Below, piece by piece: positions 5,225 through 13,037 of a stretch of 26,023 bases of DNA. The translations under genes were made by a program, and so were the position numbers. The notes under the pieces were generated by a model, which did not search any database, was not told the DNA's origin, and saw nothing but the letters and a program-made list of their open reading frames with translations. Numbering within the stretch: the first letter of the stretch is position 1; each line of letters opens with the position of its first letter. This stretch comes from a virus: positions 1 through 26,023 of IMG/VR virus record IMGVR_UViG_3300008453_000027; one strand, 5' to 3'.

Positions 5225-7919
5225 TTCTCTCTCCTAATTTCTTTATTGCATCAATCATGATAGCAATGAGCGGTATATAAGCCACCGTCTTATCTCCATT
5301 TCCATTTGTTTCTACGAGTTCAGGCATAATCTTTTCAAACTCTTGAGCGATTACACCGTAACTCTTTATATCGTTGCTCTTCCAATTAAATTCGTACGTG
5401 TTTATCTTACTTAAGATGTCCAGGCTTTCAGAAATTGGGTTGAGATTCTTCTTATGCGCAATATCAGAAAGAGAGTTAAAGTTTGTCGCGTTGAGTGTTC
5501 CAGTGCTTGGATTGAAATATAACTTACTATCGGCCGCATTAACAGTCTGAACGGAGCCAACGTTAGCTACAAACACAGGATAGAAGCTTGCGTTCGTCGA
5601 AGTATCATTTGTTGCTTGAAGATCTGTTGCTGAAGCAGAAGCAGACTCCGGGCCTTGAATACCCTGAACTCCTTGAGAGCCTGTGATACCCTGAATACCT
5701 TGAGCTCCGGTTCCTTGCGTACCTTGAGATCCGGTGATACCCTGTACGCCTTGTTCACCAGTGATACCCTGAACACCTTGTTCACCAGTGATACCCTGAA
5801 TGCCTTGTTCACCAGTGATACCCTGAACACCTTGTGATCCTGCGCCAGTAATACCCTGAATGCCTTGAGATCCAGTGATACCTTGGACACCTTGCTCTCC
5901 AGCACCCCCAGTACCTTGAACACCTTGATCTCCAGTGATACCCTGTATTCCCTGTTCACCAGTGATACCTTGGATACCCTGAACACCTTGTGCTCCAGTG
6001 ATACCTTGGATGCCCTGTTCACCAGTGATACCCTGTATTCCCTGTTCACCAGATATACCCTGAACACCTTGAGAACCAGTTCCAGCGATACCTTGGATAC
6101 CCTGTTCTCCAGTAATACCTTGAACGCCTTGAGATCCAGTTATACCCTGAACACCCTGTTCGCCAGTAATACCTTGGATACCCTGTTCGCCAGTGATACC
6201 TTGAACGCCTTGTTCGCCGGCGCCACCTGTACCTTGAACACCTTGATCTCCAGTGATACCTTGTATGCCTTGCGATCCGGTAATACCTTGTACGCCCTGT
6301 TCACCGGCGCCACCGGTACCCTGAACGCCTTGTTCGCCAACGATACCCTGAATACCTTGAACACCTTGCGATCCAGTGATACCTTGAGAACCTTGTGTAC
6401 CTGCTCCAGTGATACCCTGAACACCTTGTTCGCCAACGATACCCTGAATACCTTGAACACCTTCTCCTTCAATACCTTGGATACCTTGGATACCTTGCGA
6501 TCCAGAGATACCCTGAACACCTTGCGATCCAGTGATACCTTGAGAACCTTGTGTACCTTCTCCAGTGATACCCTGAACACCTTGTGATCCAGCGATGCCT
6601 TGGATACCCTGAACACCTTCTCCTTCAATACCTTGGATACCCTGTGCTCCAGTAATACCTTGAACACCTTGAGATCCAGCGATGCCTTGGATACCCTGAA
6701 CACCTTCTCCTTCAATACCCTGGATACCTTGGATACCTTGCGATCCAGAGATACCCTGAACACCTTGCGATCCGGTAATACCTTGGATACCCTGCGCTCC
6801 AGTAATACCCTGAACACCCTGAGAACCTGCGTTACCTTGAACGCCCTGCGATCCAGTTCCAGCTATACCCTGAATACCTTGGATGGCAGTACCCTGAATA
6901 CCCTGAACACCTTGACTACCTTGGACGCCAAATACGCTTGTAGATTCTACCCATTGAATAGTATCGCCGTCATCGTAATAAACATAGAGTTCACCGCTTT
7001 CCGGATCCCACCAAAGGTCACCAATTCCTGGGCTAGACGGTGGAGTAGCGCTAATTTCGACAGATGCGCGAGCAGCCATCGCACCCTGAATACCTTGTTC
7101 GCCAGTGATACCCTGAATACCTTGGATACCCTGAATACCTTGGATGGCAGTACCCTGAATGCCCTGAACGCCTTGGTTACCTTGAATACCCTGAATACCT
7201 TGGATAGAAGTACCCTGAATACCTTGAATGCCTTGGCTACCTTGGATACCTTGTGATCCTGTAATACCTTGAATACCCTGATCGCCTTTTGCGCCAAGAG
7301 TTCCATCTATACCTTGGATACCTTGAACACCTTGGCTACCCTGAATACCTTGGATACCCTGAATACCTTGGATAGCAGTACCTTGAATACCCTGAACGCC
7401 TTGATTTCCCTGAATACCTTGGAAACCCTGTGTACCCTGCCCAACTGTACCTTGAATACCCTGAATACCTTGGCGGCCTTGCGTTCCCTGCGTACCCTGA
7501 ACACCCTGAACACCTTGAACACCTTGAACACCAGCGATTGGGCCTGCATTAATCCAATTTGTACCGTTGTATACCCAAAAATCTTGAGTAGTTTCATCAA
7601 TAACACCTTCACCGACTGCAGCTCCTGGAAACGCAGCATTTAGCGCGGTCTGAGGTGTTGCACCTACAGTAGCGATCGTCCCAATCACAACGAGAGATGG
7701 GCCATAGTTACCCTGAACACCTTGGCTACCCTGAATACCCTGAATACCTTGCGTGGCTGTAGCTATGTTCCAGGTAATTCCATCAGAAGTATAAAGATTT
7801 CCATCCTGCCCATATACTACCGTAAACTGGAACGCAACTGGATCCAGTGTGATAGGGACTGGAGTGTCAAATAAACGAGTCGGAGTTAATTGTGCTCCGC
7901 GTATACTTTTAAGAGACAT
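5211..7919 (-). CDS. Large collagen-like tail fibre with C-terminal S74 chaperone
   Basis: This 902-residue protein has an approximately 55-residue head, then collagen-like Gly-X-Y blocks at about 55-72, 129-280 and 332-755. Two small globular inserts interrupt them: about 72-129 (with F-W-V-Y-N-G-T-N-W) and about 280-332 (with I-G-D-L-W-W-D-P). After the shaft come a beta segment (L-Y-F-N-P-S-T-G-T-L) and an S74 intramolecular chaperone from about residue 817, with S818-D819 and a Lys five residues after the Ser, then GVIAQEFE and P-E-L-V. In this family the C-terminal domain drives trimerisation and is cut off before the Ser; here that would release about 85 residues. It has a strong RBS (GGAGGA) and overlaps the upstream gene by 11 bp. 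The Gly-X-Y repeats contain no proline. Confidence 0.87.
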   Translation of the reverse strand: MSLKSIRGAQLTPTRLFDTPVPITLDPVAFQFTVVYGQDGNLYTSDGITWNIATATQGIQGIQGSQGVQGNYGPSLVVIGTIATVGATPQTALNAAFPGAAVGEGVIDETTQDFWVYNGTNWINAGPIAGVQGVQGVQGVQGTQGTQGRQGIQGIQGTVGQGTQGFQGIQGNQGVQGIQGTAIQGIQGIQGIQGSQGVQGIQGIDGTLGAKGDQGIQGITGSQGIQGSQGIQGIQGTSIQGIQGIQGNQGVQGIQGTAIQGIQGIQGIQGITGEQGIQGAMAARASVEISATPPSSPGIGDLWWDPESGELYVYYDDGDTIQWVESTSVFGVQGSQGVQGIQGTAIQGIQGIAGTGSQGVQGNAGSQGVQGITGAQGIQGITGSQGVQGISGSQGIQGIQGIEGEGVQGIQGIAGSQGVQGITGAQGIQGIEGEGVQGIQGIAGSQGVQGITGEGTQGSQGITGSQGVQGISGSQGIQGIQGIEGEGVQGIQGIVGEQGVQGITGAGTQGSQGITGSQGVQGIQGIVGEQGVQGTGGAGEQGVQGITGSQGIQGITGDQGVQGTGGAGEQGVQGITGEQGIQGITGEQGVQGITGSQGVQGITGEQGIQGIAGTGSQGVQGISGEQGIQGITGEQGIQGITGAQGVQGIQGITGEQGIQGITGDQGVQGTGGAGEQGVQGITGSQGIQGITGAGSQGVQGITGEQGIQGITGEQGVQGITGEQGVQGITGSQGTQGTGAQGIQGITGSQGVQGIQGPESASASATDLQATNDTSTNASFYPVFVANVGSVQTVNAADSKLYFNPSTGTLNATNFNSLSDIAHKKNLNPISESLDILSKINTYEFNWKSNDIKSYGVIAQEFEKIMPELVETNGNGDKTVAYIPLIAIMIDAIKKLGERNGSI
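5655..7535 (-). repeat. Collagen-coding tandem repeats, large fibre
   Basis: About 1.9 kb of short tandem units encode Gly-X-Y triplets, chiefly variations on G-V-Q, G-I-Q, G-I-T, G-S-Q, G-E-Q. They are interrupted at about 6925-7080 by codons for a globular insert. Longer near-identical blocks recur, for example around 6361-6440 and 6500-6580, so the array probably changes length by slippage or recombination. Confidence 0.85.
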
Positions 7920-8331
7920 CGTCTTCCTCCGCCTGACCCAACGTATATGATATAGTCACATCGACTGTATTGTTGGTCGTGGCTTTTACTTCGAGTATAT
8001 CGCCAGTATATATGAACTGACCATTCATAGGATACGCAATGACATCGAATTTAGGCACCGGAATTTCATTCGCTAGCCAGAACGTAGTGTTTGAACTTGC
8101 GCGATATATCCTTACACTTACGTCTACAGTCTGTATGTCTCTGTTTGCAATAAGAAGTGGAGTTATGATCTCGGCAACACCTGGAACTACTACCGTGCTG
8201 CCTCCAAAGACAAGTTCTGGTATTTCATAACTAGGAACTTCTATAATTGGTTGCCAGTTCGTTGTCAACGCAACACTAAGACCTATTGGTTTTGCGTCAG
8301 GCGCTTGACTTGTTGATATGATAGTTGTCAT
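7909..8331 (-). CDS. Small beta-rich virion-associated protein, unknown function
   Basis: This 140-residue protein begins MTTIISTSQAPDAKP, has alternating hydrophobic residues suggesting a single beta-sandwich, and ends in an acidic tail (E-E-D-D). I do not recognise a named family. It overlaps the upstream fibre gene by 4 bp and the downstream collagen-like fibre by 11 bp, so it is co-translated with fibre proteins and is probably a fibre accessory, attachment or minor virion protein. An AGGA lies about 9 nt before the ATG. No signal peptide, membrane segment or catalytic motif is visible. Confidence 0.6.
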   Translation of the reverse strand: MTTIISTSQAPDAKPIGLSVALTTNWQPIIEVPSYEIPELVFGGSTVVVPGVAEIITPLLIANRDIQTVDVSVRIYRASSNTTFWLANEIPVPKFDVIAYPMNGQFIYTGDILEVKATTNNTVDVTISYTLGQAEEDDVS

Positions 8332-11300
8332 GTTGATGTCCTACTATTTGCGGCTCTGCGAGCTAATTTCCTAACTGAAGATGTAAATGGGCGACCTTCG
8401 ATTCTTCCGGTTCTACCGTTGATTCTAAGACCTCTTGCAAAATACTGGTTGTTCAACTCGTCCGCGCCGGACCATCTTACTCGTCCTCCGTCTTCTTGGA
8501 GAACGGACGCAGCAGCAGATATCGGCTGTCCTAGTCTTCTAAAGTTTAGAGGAAGCGCGTTTACGTTAACACCAGCGCTAGCAAGGTTAAACTGGTGAGA
8601 TAGACTTTCTACTAAGCTTCCAAAGTTAATGATAAGAGGATTTCTTACACTTGCTATTAGAACATCATCGATAAGACCGTCAAGCATCGCTTCTTCGCCA
8701 GCAGTTAGAGAGAACTGGCTCTTAATAGTATCTCTCATACGATCCCACGAATTTGTGAAAGCGTTTAAGAGAGATATATCATTTGCACCATCAGAAGTCC
8801 AAGCAGAACCGTTCCAATAGTAAATGGTTCCATCGTATATATTTGCTATGCTAGAATATACGATATATGCGTCATTAATCTCGACTGTAGATCCGGCCGG
8901 TAAATTCGTTGTATTTGGCCCGGCCACACTTCCAATGTAGTTCAATCCAATGGTAGTTGGATTAAATACAGAGAAAACATGTCTTCCTCTATAATTAAAG
9001 AGCCCAGCTGTAAAGATGCGAGTACCTGTTTGTGTTCCTTCTCTAAAGTCATTAGTGATGGAACGTAAGAAGTTCAGAGCGTCTCTTCTTGTAAGATTTT
9101 CATCGATAAAGTCATACTCAGAATTTACATATGCGATCGTGGTTTTCTGCAGATTTGTGATATTATCGTTTATTATTTCTCGGCTGTTGGAGAAAGTATT
9201 ATTTACCCAAGACAGATCCGGTTCCTCAGCAGCTGGTAAATAAGTAAGAGAGTTATACTTTATAACATTTCTTAAGATATTAGCTAGTTCTATACATCTG
9301 TTTGCTTCGTTCTGAGAAGCAATACCTGGGGCCGTGCTCTGTCCTGTATACGTACCCAACATTATTGATGAGCATATCTCACCAAGTCTGTTCCATGCCG
9401 CGGCGGTTGGTTCTCTTTGGTTTAAAGGAAGTTGGCTTGATGTACCAACAAAATAAGCCTCAGCATTGAGTATAGTAGCAGTGTTTGTGTTATAGTTTAA
9501 ATCGTGTGTTAACGCGTCTATTACGTACCCGGTGTCTCTTCTGCAAGTCGTTTGGTTATACACAAGAGAAGGATAATTTGTGTTTATCCAAGTAATCAGA
9601 TCGTTTTGTATTTTAGTTTTATTAGCTACCAACAGATCTCTGGCTATTGCGTGGTTTGTGACTCCGGTATTCGTGAATGTAAGAGCATTCGCGTTTCCGG
9701 TTCCATTCGTCAGGATATCTATAATTTCATCAAAAGCAGCGTTTGTTCTAGAAACGCTAGTTGCATCCTCGAGAAGGTTCTGAACCGAAGATTTTAGAAA
9801 AGATATTGCTCCAGATGTTTCTGTGAGCTGGCTGCTAATTACAATGCTAGAACTTGCTCTTCTATAAGAAATTCCATTTACAACCGCCCAATAGTTTGTT
9901 CCTAGTACGAGATCGTTCCCTACACCCTCTAGAATGTATCTGGTGTCTCTCTTACATTTTTCGGAGTCGTACCCCTGGAATCCTAGAGTGTCCGTTAAAT
10001 ACTCCCATAGGTCGTCTATCACGGTGTTTGATGAGTTTATAATTGTATCGGCTAGCTCTACGTTCGCAACTCTAGTTACTGATGTCTCTCTAGGATTGAA
10101 CACAGGAGTGGTTCCCTTTGCTCTCATAGAGATGTCGCCGAACTGAGTTCCGGAGTTGTTAAGTGTTATCTGTCCACCGTCTAACGCATAGAACGCGCAT
10201 CTAGAAAATATAGATAGAGAAGAGATACCATTAATGCCAGCGCCGTTCTTTGCAACGTATCCTAGACCGTTCTGAGTACGAGGAGTAGCGCCAAAGCATA
10301 GTATATATGGAAATATAGAATCTGGGTCAACAACTGCTCGGTCGGCGAGTATCGTCCCACCTCCACGACCTACGTTCTTGTTTGGAAAGTCTTCTTCTCC
10401 AACGACAGTTATTGTTGCGGTGCCGCCCGACGATGTCGTGATTGTTGTATTGGCCGTGAAATCTACATTATTATTTCTAACATATATAGTTCCAGTTCCA
10501 ATCTCTTCAACTCTTGAAATAAATCCAGTTACGCCATCGCTAGTTTCTATCGAGTCTCCAACTTGGAAATCAGTATTCGATGAAACGTTTGAAACTGTAA
10601 GTTCGAATCCGAGGTCTTCAATCGTTCCTCGGCTGTTAAACGGATTTAAGAGAGGTGGTATCTCTCTTTCAAAGTAGTTTGAGATCTGGCTTGAGTCTCT
10701 AACGTAAGGTGATCTAGTAATTCTTGCGCCAGGTCTAAACGCATACGCAAAACCAGAACTAGGATAATCAAAGTTATCTACTTTAAGATTAAAGAAAGAA
10801 AATCCTTGCGCATAGCACCCAGATCCTAAGAGAATGCAATTCTTTGACTCGTATCCAGGGTTCATTACAATATTTGTAGTGTACTGGCCAGTCGATGAAA
10901 CTATTGAACAGAAGTCCGGTAACGCTAACTCACCGTTTGTATAATACGTTCCTGGATGAACCGTGATGTTGACTATTCGTCTTCCTAATAAACCTGGTGC
11001 AACTTCTTCGGAAGCTTCCTGAGCAATACGAACGGCTCTTTCAAGAGTTGCTACCGGAGCTAGATAACTACCTATGTTATCGTCATCACCTTCAACGCTT
11101 ACATATATCTTTCTAGCCTTCTTTGAAGACTTTGCGATCTCGTTGTATAGCTGCGAGTAAGAAAACGCAACAGTAGTTCCTGAAGATATGTCCTTTAAGT
11201 AGAAATAATCAGTAGGAGCTATATCGCCAGATAGAGTTTCGGTAACCGTTATGTTTGGATCGGTTATAGGAATATCTCTAATATAACCGCCTTCTATCTT

Positions 11301-11459
11301 GATATTATCAAATACTTCTTCTTCTAAAGAATTTATGAGTTCTGCGCGGGTGATGTTCTTTGTGCCATCATCACCTTGATCCAAGTTAACAACGACAAAG
11401 AGATCTCTTGATTTCGTCTTATCGCCTGAAATCCCATCAAGATCTGAAATTTTTGTCAT
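8328..11459 (-). CDS. Large tail-fibre or virion protein with a pectate-lyase-like beta-helix
   Basis: This 1043-residue protein begins MTKISDLDGISGDKT; the first 115 or so residues look like a fibre attachment region. Residues about 115-240 (A-R-K-I-Y-V-S-V-E-G-D-D-D, L-A-P-V-A-T-L-E-R-A, V-H-P-G-T-Y) match the start of pectate-lyase-type right-handed beta-helices, as in phage tailspikes. The middle holds three diverged copies of a helical module marked C-x-R-D at residues 502-505 and 639-642 and T-R-R-D at 790-793, each followed by a D-L or D-F and G-T pattern. Related large proteins occur in marine T4-like phages. I see no clear catalytic residues, so binding is more likely than carbohydrate cleavage. 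A late promoter 25 nt upstream and an AGAGG RBS serve it. Confidence 0.72.
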   Translation of the reverse strand: MTKISDLDGISGDKTKSRDLFVVVNLDQGDDGTKNITRAELINSLEEEVFDNIKIEGGYIRDIPITDPNITVTETLSGDIAPTDYFYLKDISSGTTVAFSYSQLYNEIAKSSKKARKIYVSVEGDDDNIGSYLAPVATLERAVRIAQEASEEVAPGLLGRRIVNITVHPGTYYTNGELALPDFCSIVSSTGQYTTNIVMNPGYESKNCILLGSGCYAQGFSFFNLKVDNFDYPSSGFAYAFRPGARITRSPYVRDSSQISNYFEREIPPLLNPFNSRGTIEDLGFELTVSNVSSNTDFQVGDSIETSDGVTGFISRVEEIGTGTIYVRNNNVDFTANTTITTSSGGTATITVVGEEDFPNKNVGRGGGTILADRAVVDPDSIFPYILCFGATPRTQNGLGYVAKNGAGINGISSLSIFSRCAFYALDGGQITLNNSGTQFGDISMRAKGTTPVFNPRETSVTRVANVELADTIINSSNTVIDDLWEYLTDTLGFQGYDSEKCKRDTRYILEGVGNDLVLGTNYWAVVNGISYRRASSSIVISSQLTETSGAISFLKSSVQNLLEDATSVSRTNAAFDEIIDILTNGTGNANALTFTNTGVTNHAIARDLLVANKTKIQNDLITWINTNYPSLVYNQTTCRRDTGYVIDALTHDLNYNTNTATILNAEAYFVGTSSQLPLNQREPTAAAWNRLGEICSSIMLGTYTGQSTAPGIASQNEANRCIELANILRNVIKYNSLTYLPAAEEPDLSWVNNTFSNSREIINDNITNLQKTTIAYVNSEYDFIDENLTRRDALNFLRSITNDFREGTQTGTRIFTAGLFNYRGRHVFSVFNPTTIGLNYIGSVAGPNTTNLPAGSTVEINDAYIVYSSIANIYDGTIYYWNGSAWTSDGANDISLLNAFTNSWDRMRDTIKSQFSLTAGEEAMLDGLIDDVLIASVRNPLIINFGSLVESLSHQFNLASAGVNVNALPLNFRRLGQPISAAASVLQEDGGRVRWSGADELNNQYFARGLRINGRTGRIEGRPFTSSVRKLARRAANSRTST

Positions 11460-11483
11460 ATTCGTTTAACCTCTTTTTCTTTC

Positions 11484-11491
11484 TATTTATA
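11484..11491 (-). promoter_or_regulatory. T4-type late promoter box before the 1043-residue fibre gene
   Basis: The minus strand reads TATAAATA exactly, 25 nt before the ATG at 11459. It stands at the downstream end of the longest intergenic gap of the window. It probably starts a late transcript covering the 1043-residue, 140-residue and collagen-like genes, and perhaps the glycine-rich adhesin. Confidence 0.8.
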
Positions 11492-11523
11492 AAAAGATGC
11501 AGGATGGTTTAAGAGTTATAATT

Positions 11524-11640
11524 TTAAGCCCTATTACGAAAAGCTTGATGAATTATAAGATACACCCGATTCTTAGACACTTTTTTCATAAATTTACGAT
11601 CATGCACTTTTTTATTTTTACTCAGCCAACTAATTGTCAT
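11524..11640 (-). CDS. Possible 38-residue basic ORF in the 210-bp gap (doubtful)
   Basis: The gap 11460-11669 contains one frame of 38 codons starting ATG at 11640 (MTISWLSKNKKVHDRKF) and ending TAA at 11524-11526. The peptide is strongly basic. There is no convincing RBS, and the region is A/T-rich, so the frame may be chance. It starts 29 bp after the stop of the S74 fibre gene and ends before the late promoter. It may be a real minigene, a decayed gene remnant, or simply spacer. I see no terminator-like hairpin in the gap. Confidence 0.2.
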   Translation of the reverse strand: MTISWLSKNKKVHDRKFMKKVSKNRVYLIIHQAFRNRA

Positions 11641-11669
11641 ATTGTACTAATAGATCGTAGCAGTAATCA

Positions 11670-12851
11670 TCATTTGGAACTTTCCTTTATACTGTCGAGT
11701 TCACTCTTAAGTTCTTTTATTGCTTCTATTAGAAGACCAACTATGTTTCCATAACGTACTGCTTTTGTTTTTGAACCAAATTTTGGATCGTCTATCTCAT
11801 ATACCGCCTCAGGCAATATTGTTTCGATCTCTTGGGCTATGACACCGGTTATGCGTCTATCGTCGCCAATAAAATTATACGTGTAACCGCCTACGCTTAG
11901 TACTCTTTCTAATGCGTTGTCAATTCTGTTTATGTTTTCTTTCTTACGTATATCAGAAGAAGACGCAAATGCAGTAACGTCGCCGTTTGAAGATATAGCA
12001 CCAGTAGATGTAATAGTACCTGTCGTGGTTAGGTTTGCAAAGGTAACGTTGCTCGTTGTAGCTACGGCCTGACCTATGGATATGATTCCAGTTGTGTTAT
12101 CATACGTTACGCCAGTTCCTGCGCTCAGCAGCCCTCGCACGGTAGAATTCGTTAGAGTCATAACGCCAGTCGATGAATCATAAGATAGAATACCACTAGC
12201 GCTTATAGCATTTCTTGCGCGCGCGTTTGTGAAGTATAAACTGTTTGTTCCTTCAGTCAAGTTATCGGTCGTATGATTACTTAGCGAGCTAACAGTTCCA
12301 GTTACGTTGCCAGTTAAATTACCGGTTACGTTTCCAGTTACGTTGCCAGTTAGATTTCCAACTAGGCCTCCTGCTCCCGCAACTATACCGCCAACCGCAT
12401 TAAAGGTTCCTGCGATTGTAAGATTTCCAGTTGGAGTTAAAGATAGTTTTGTAGTACCAGCACCGTTATCAATAATAAAATTATTCGTAGTTGTATCTTC
12501 AAATCCAGTTCTCCACGTTGAAGAACCAGAAGAGTAGTTTATTCTGGCACCGTTTGTACTGATTACAGTTGCGGCGGTCTGCGTTGAAGATGTGACGGAA
12601 ATTGGATTATTAAAACCTACAGTGGAAGATCCTAATTTTGGAGATATGGAATCAACTCTCAGCAAGTCGAATGCTATTATATTGTTAGCGGTAAAACTTC
12701 CTATTAGCGTTGAGTTTCCTGATGCGGTATCGCCTAGAGCAGACGCTGTCATGGCGTCTGCTTTCATTATGTCAACCATATCGTTGGTTGTATCCAACCA
12801 CGTTTGAAAAGTTTGCGTAGTTACTATATTACTTAAACCTGGTTTTGCCAT
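11670..12851 (-). CDS. Short tail fibre with C-terminal S74 intramolecular chaperone
   Basis: In this 393-residue protein the N-terminal 150 or so residues begin MAKPGLSNIVTTQTFQTWL, typical of marine T4-like short fibres, with beta-rich shaft segments. Residues about 164-185 are a four-residue repeat (G-N-V-T, G-N-L-T). A shaft with N-S-L-Y-F-T-N-A-R-A-R follows. The S74 domain starts at S298-S299-D300, with a Lys five residues after S299, then GVIAQEIE and P-E-A-V, and ends in a charged helix. Family knowledge says this domain assembles the trimer and then cleaves itself off before the conserved Ser, about 95 residues from the end. It follows the 60-residue microprotein by 3 bp and has a weak RBS (GAAAG), so coupling is likely. 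Confidence 0.85.
   Translation of the reverse strand: MAKPGLSNIVTTQTFQTWLDTTNDMVDIMKADAMTASALGDTASGNSTLIGSFTANNIIAFDLLRVDSISPKLGSSTVGFNNPISVTSSTQTAATVISTNGARINYSSGSSTWRTGFEDTTTNNFIIDNGAGTTKLSLTPTGNLTIAGTFNAVGGIVAGAGGLVGNLTGNVTGNVTGNLTGNVTGTVSSLSNHTTDNLTEGTNSLYFTNARARNAISASGILSYDSSTGVMTLTNSTVRGLLSAGTGVTYDNTTGIISIGQAVATTSNVTFANLTTTGTITSTGAISSNGDVTAFASSSDIRKKENINRIDNALERVLSVGGYTYNFIGDDRRITGVIAQEIETILPEAVYEIDDPKFGSKTKAVRYGNIVGLLIEAIKELKSELDSIKESSK
12295..12366 (-). repeat. 12-bp tandem units coding G-N-V-T in the S74 fibre
   Basis: About six tandem 12-bp units encode alternating G-N-V-T and G-N-L-T. Such short fibre repeats usually form an extended triple beta-helix shaft. The copies differ mainly at third codon positions. 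Confidence 0.7.
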
Positions 12852-12854
12852 GTC

Positions 12855-13037
12855 TTACACGCTTTCTATCTTATCGAGTCTTTCGCAAACTGAACTCAAA
12901 ATTTTTCTTATCTCTTTAACTTCTTTTGAAAGTAAGTCCATTTTTCGAATTCTATCTCTTTCTAATTTATATTTATTAAGAGATGTAACATCGTTGTTTA
13001 GGAGAGCTCCAGTTTTTTCGTCTCTTACAAGATTCAT
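12855..13037 (-). CDS. 60-residue coiled-coil microprotein
   Basis: The frame begins MNLVRDEKTGALLNND and then becomes a charged amphipathic helix (about residues 26-58) with Leu, Ile or Val at heptad-like spacing: L-E-R-D-R-I-R-K-M-D-L-L-S-K-E-V-K-E-I. It overlaps the stop of the 1790-residue gene by 4 bp (ATGA), lies 3 bp before the S74 fibre gene, and has a good RBS (AGAGGGA, about 9 nt upstream). Tight packing on both sides supports a real gene. I do not recognise a named family. A role as fibre assembly helper or trimeric connector is a guess from the coiled coil and the neighbours. Confidence 0.7.
   Translation of the reverse strand: MNLVRDEKTGALLNNDVTSLNKYKLERDRIRKMDLLSKEVKEIRKILSSVCERLDKIESV

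Noticed and set aside
5567-6817. Minus-strand frames rich in K-V-F-R-V-S inside the large collagen-like gene
   Set aside because: They are shifted-frame readings of the same tandem repeat, fully contained in the well-supported 902-residue fibre gene.
1494-7535. CRISPR array or non-coding tandem repeat locus
   Set aside because: All repeats are in frame with protein-coding genes, vary at third codon positions and have no constant repeat-unique spacer structure.
5865-7643. Long plus-strand frames rich in N-T-L-D-T-L opposite the collagen-like fibre
   Set aside because: They are antisense shadows of the Gly-X-Y tandem DNA repeat, which stays open in several frames; they oppose the direction of every other gene and have no sensible start signals.
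75-8331. Diversity-generating retroelement acting on the adhesins
   Set aside because: There is no reverse transcriptase gene and no template/variable repeat pair with adenine-specific changes in the window; variation here looks like duplication and exchange.
11460-11669. Rho-independent terminator after the S74 fibre gene
   Set aside because: The gap is A/T-rich, but I could not find a stable GC-containing hairpin followed by a T run on the coding strand.
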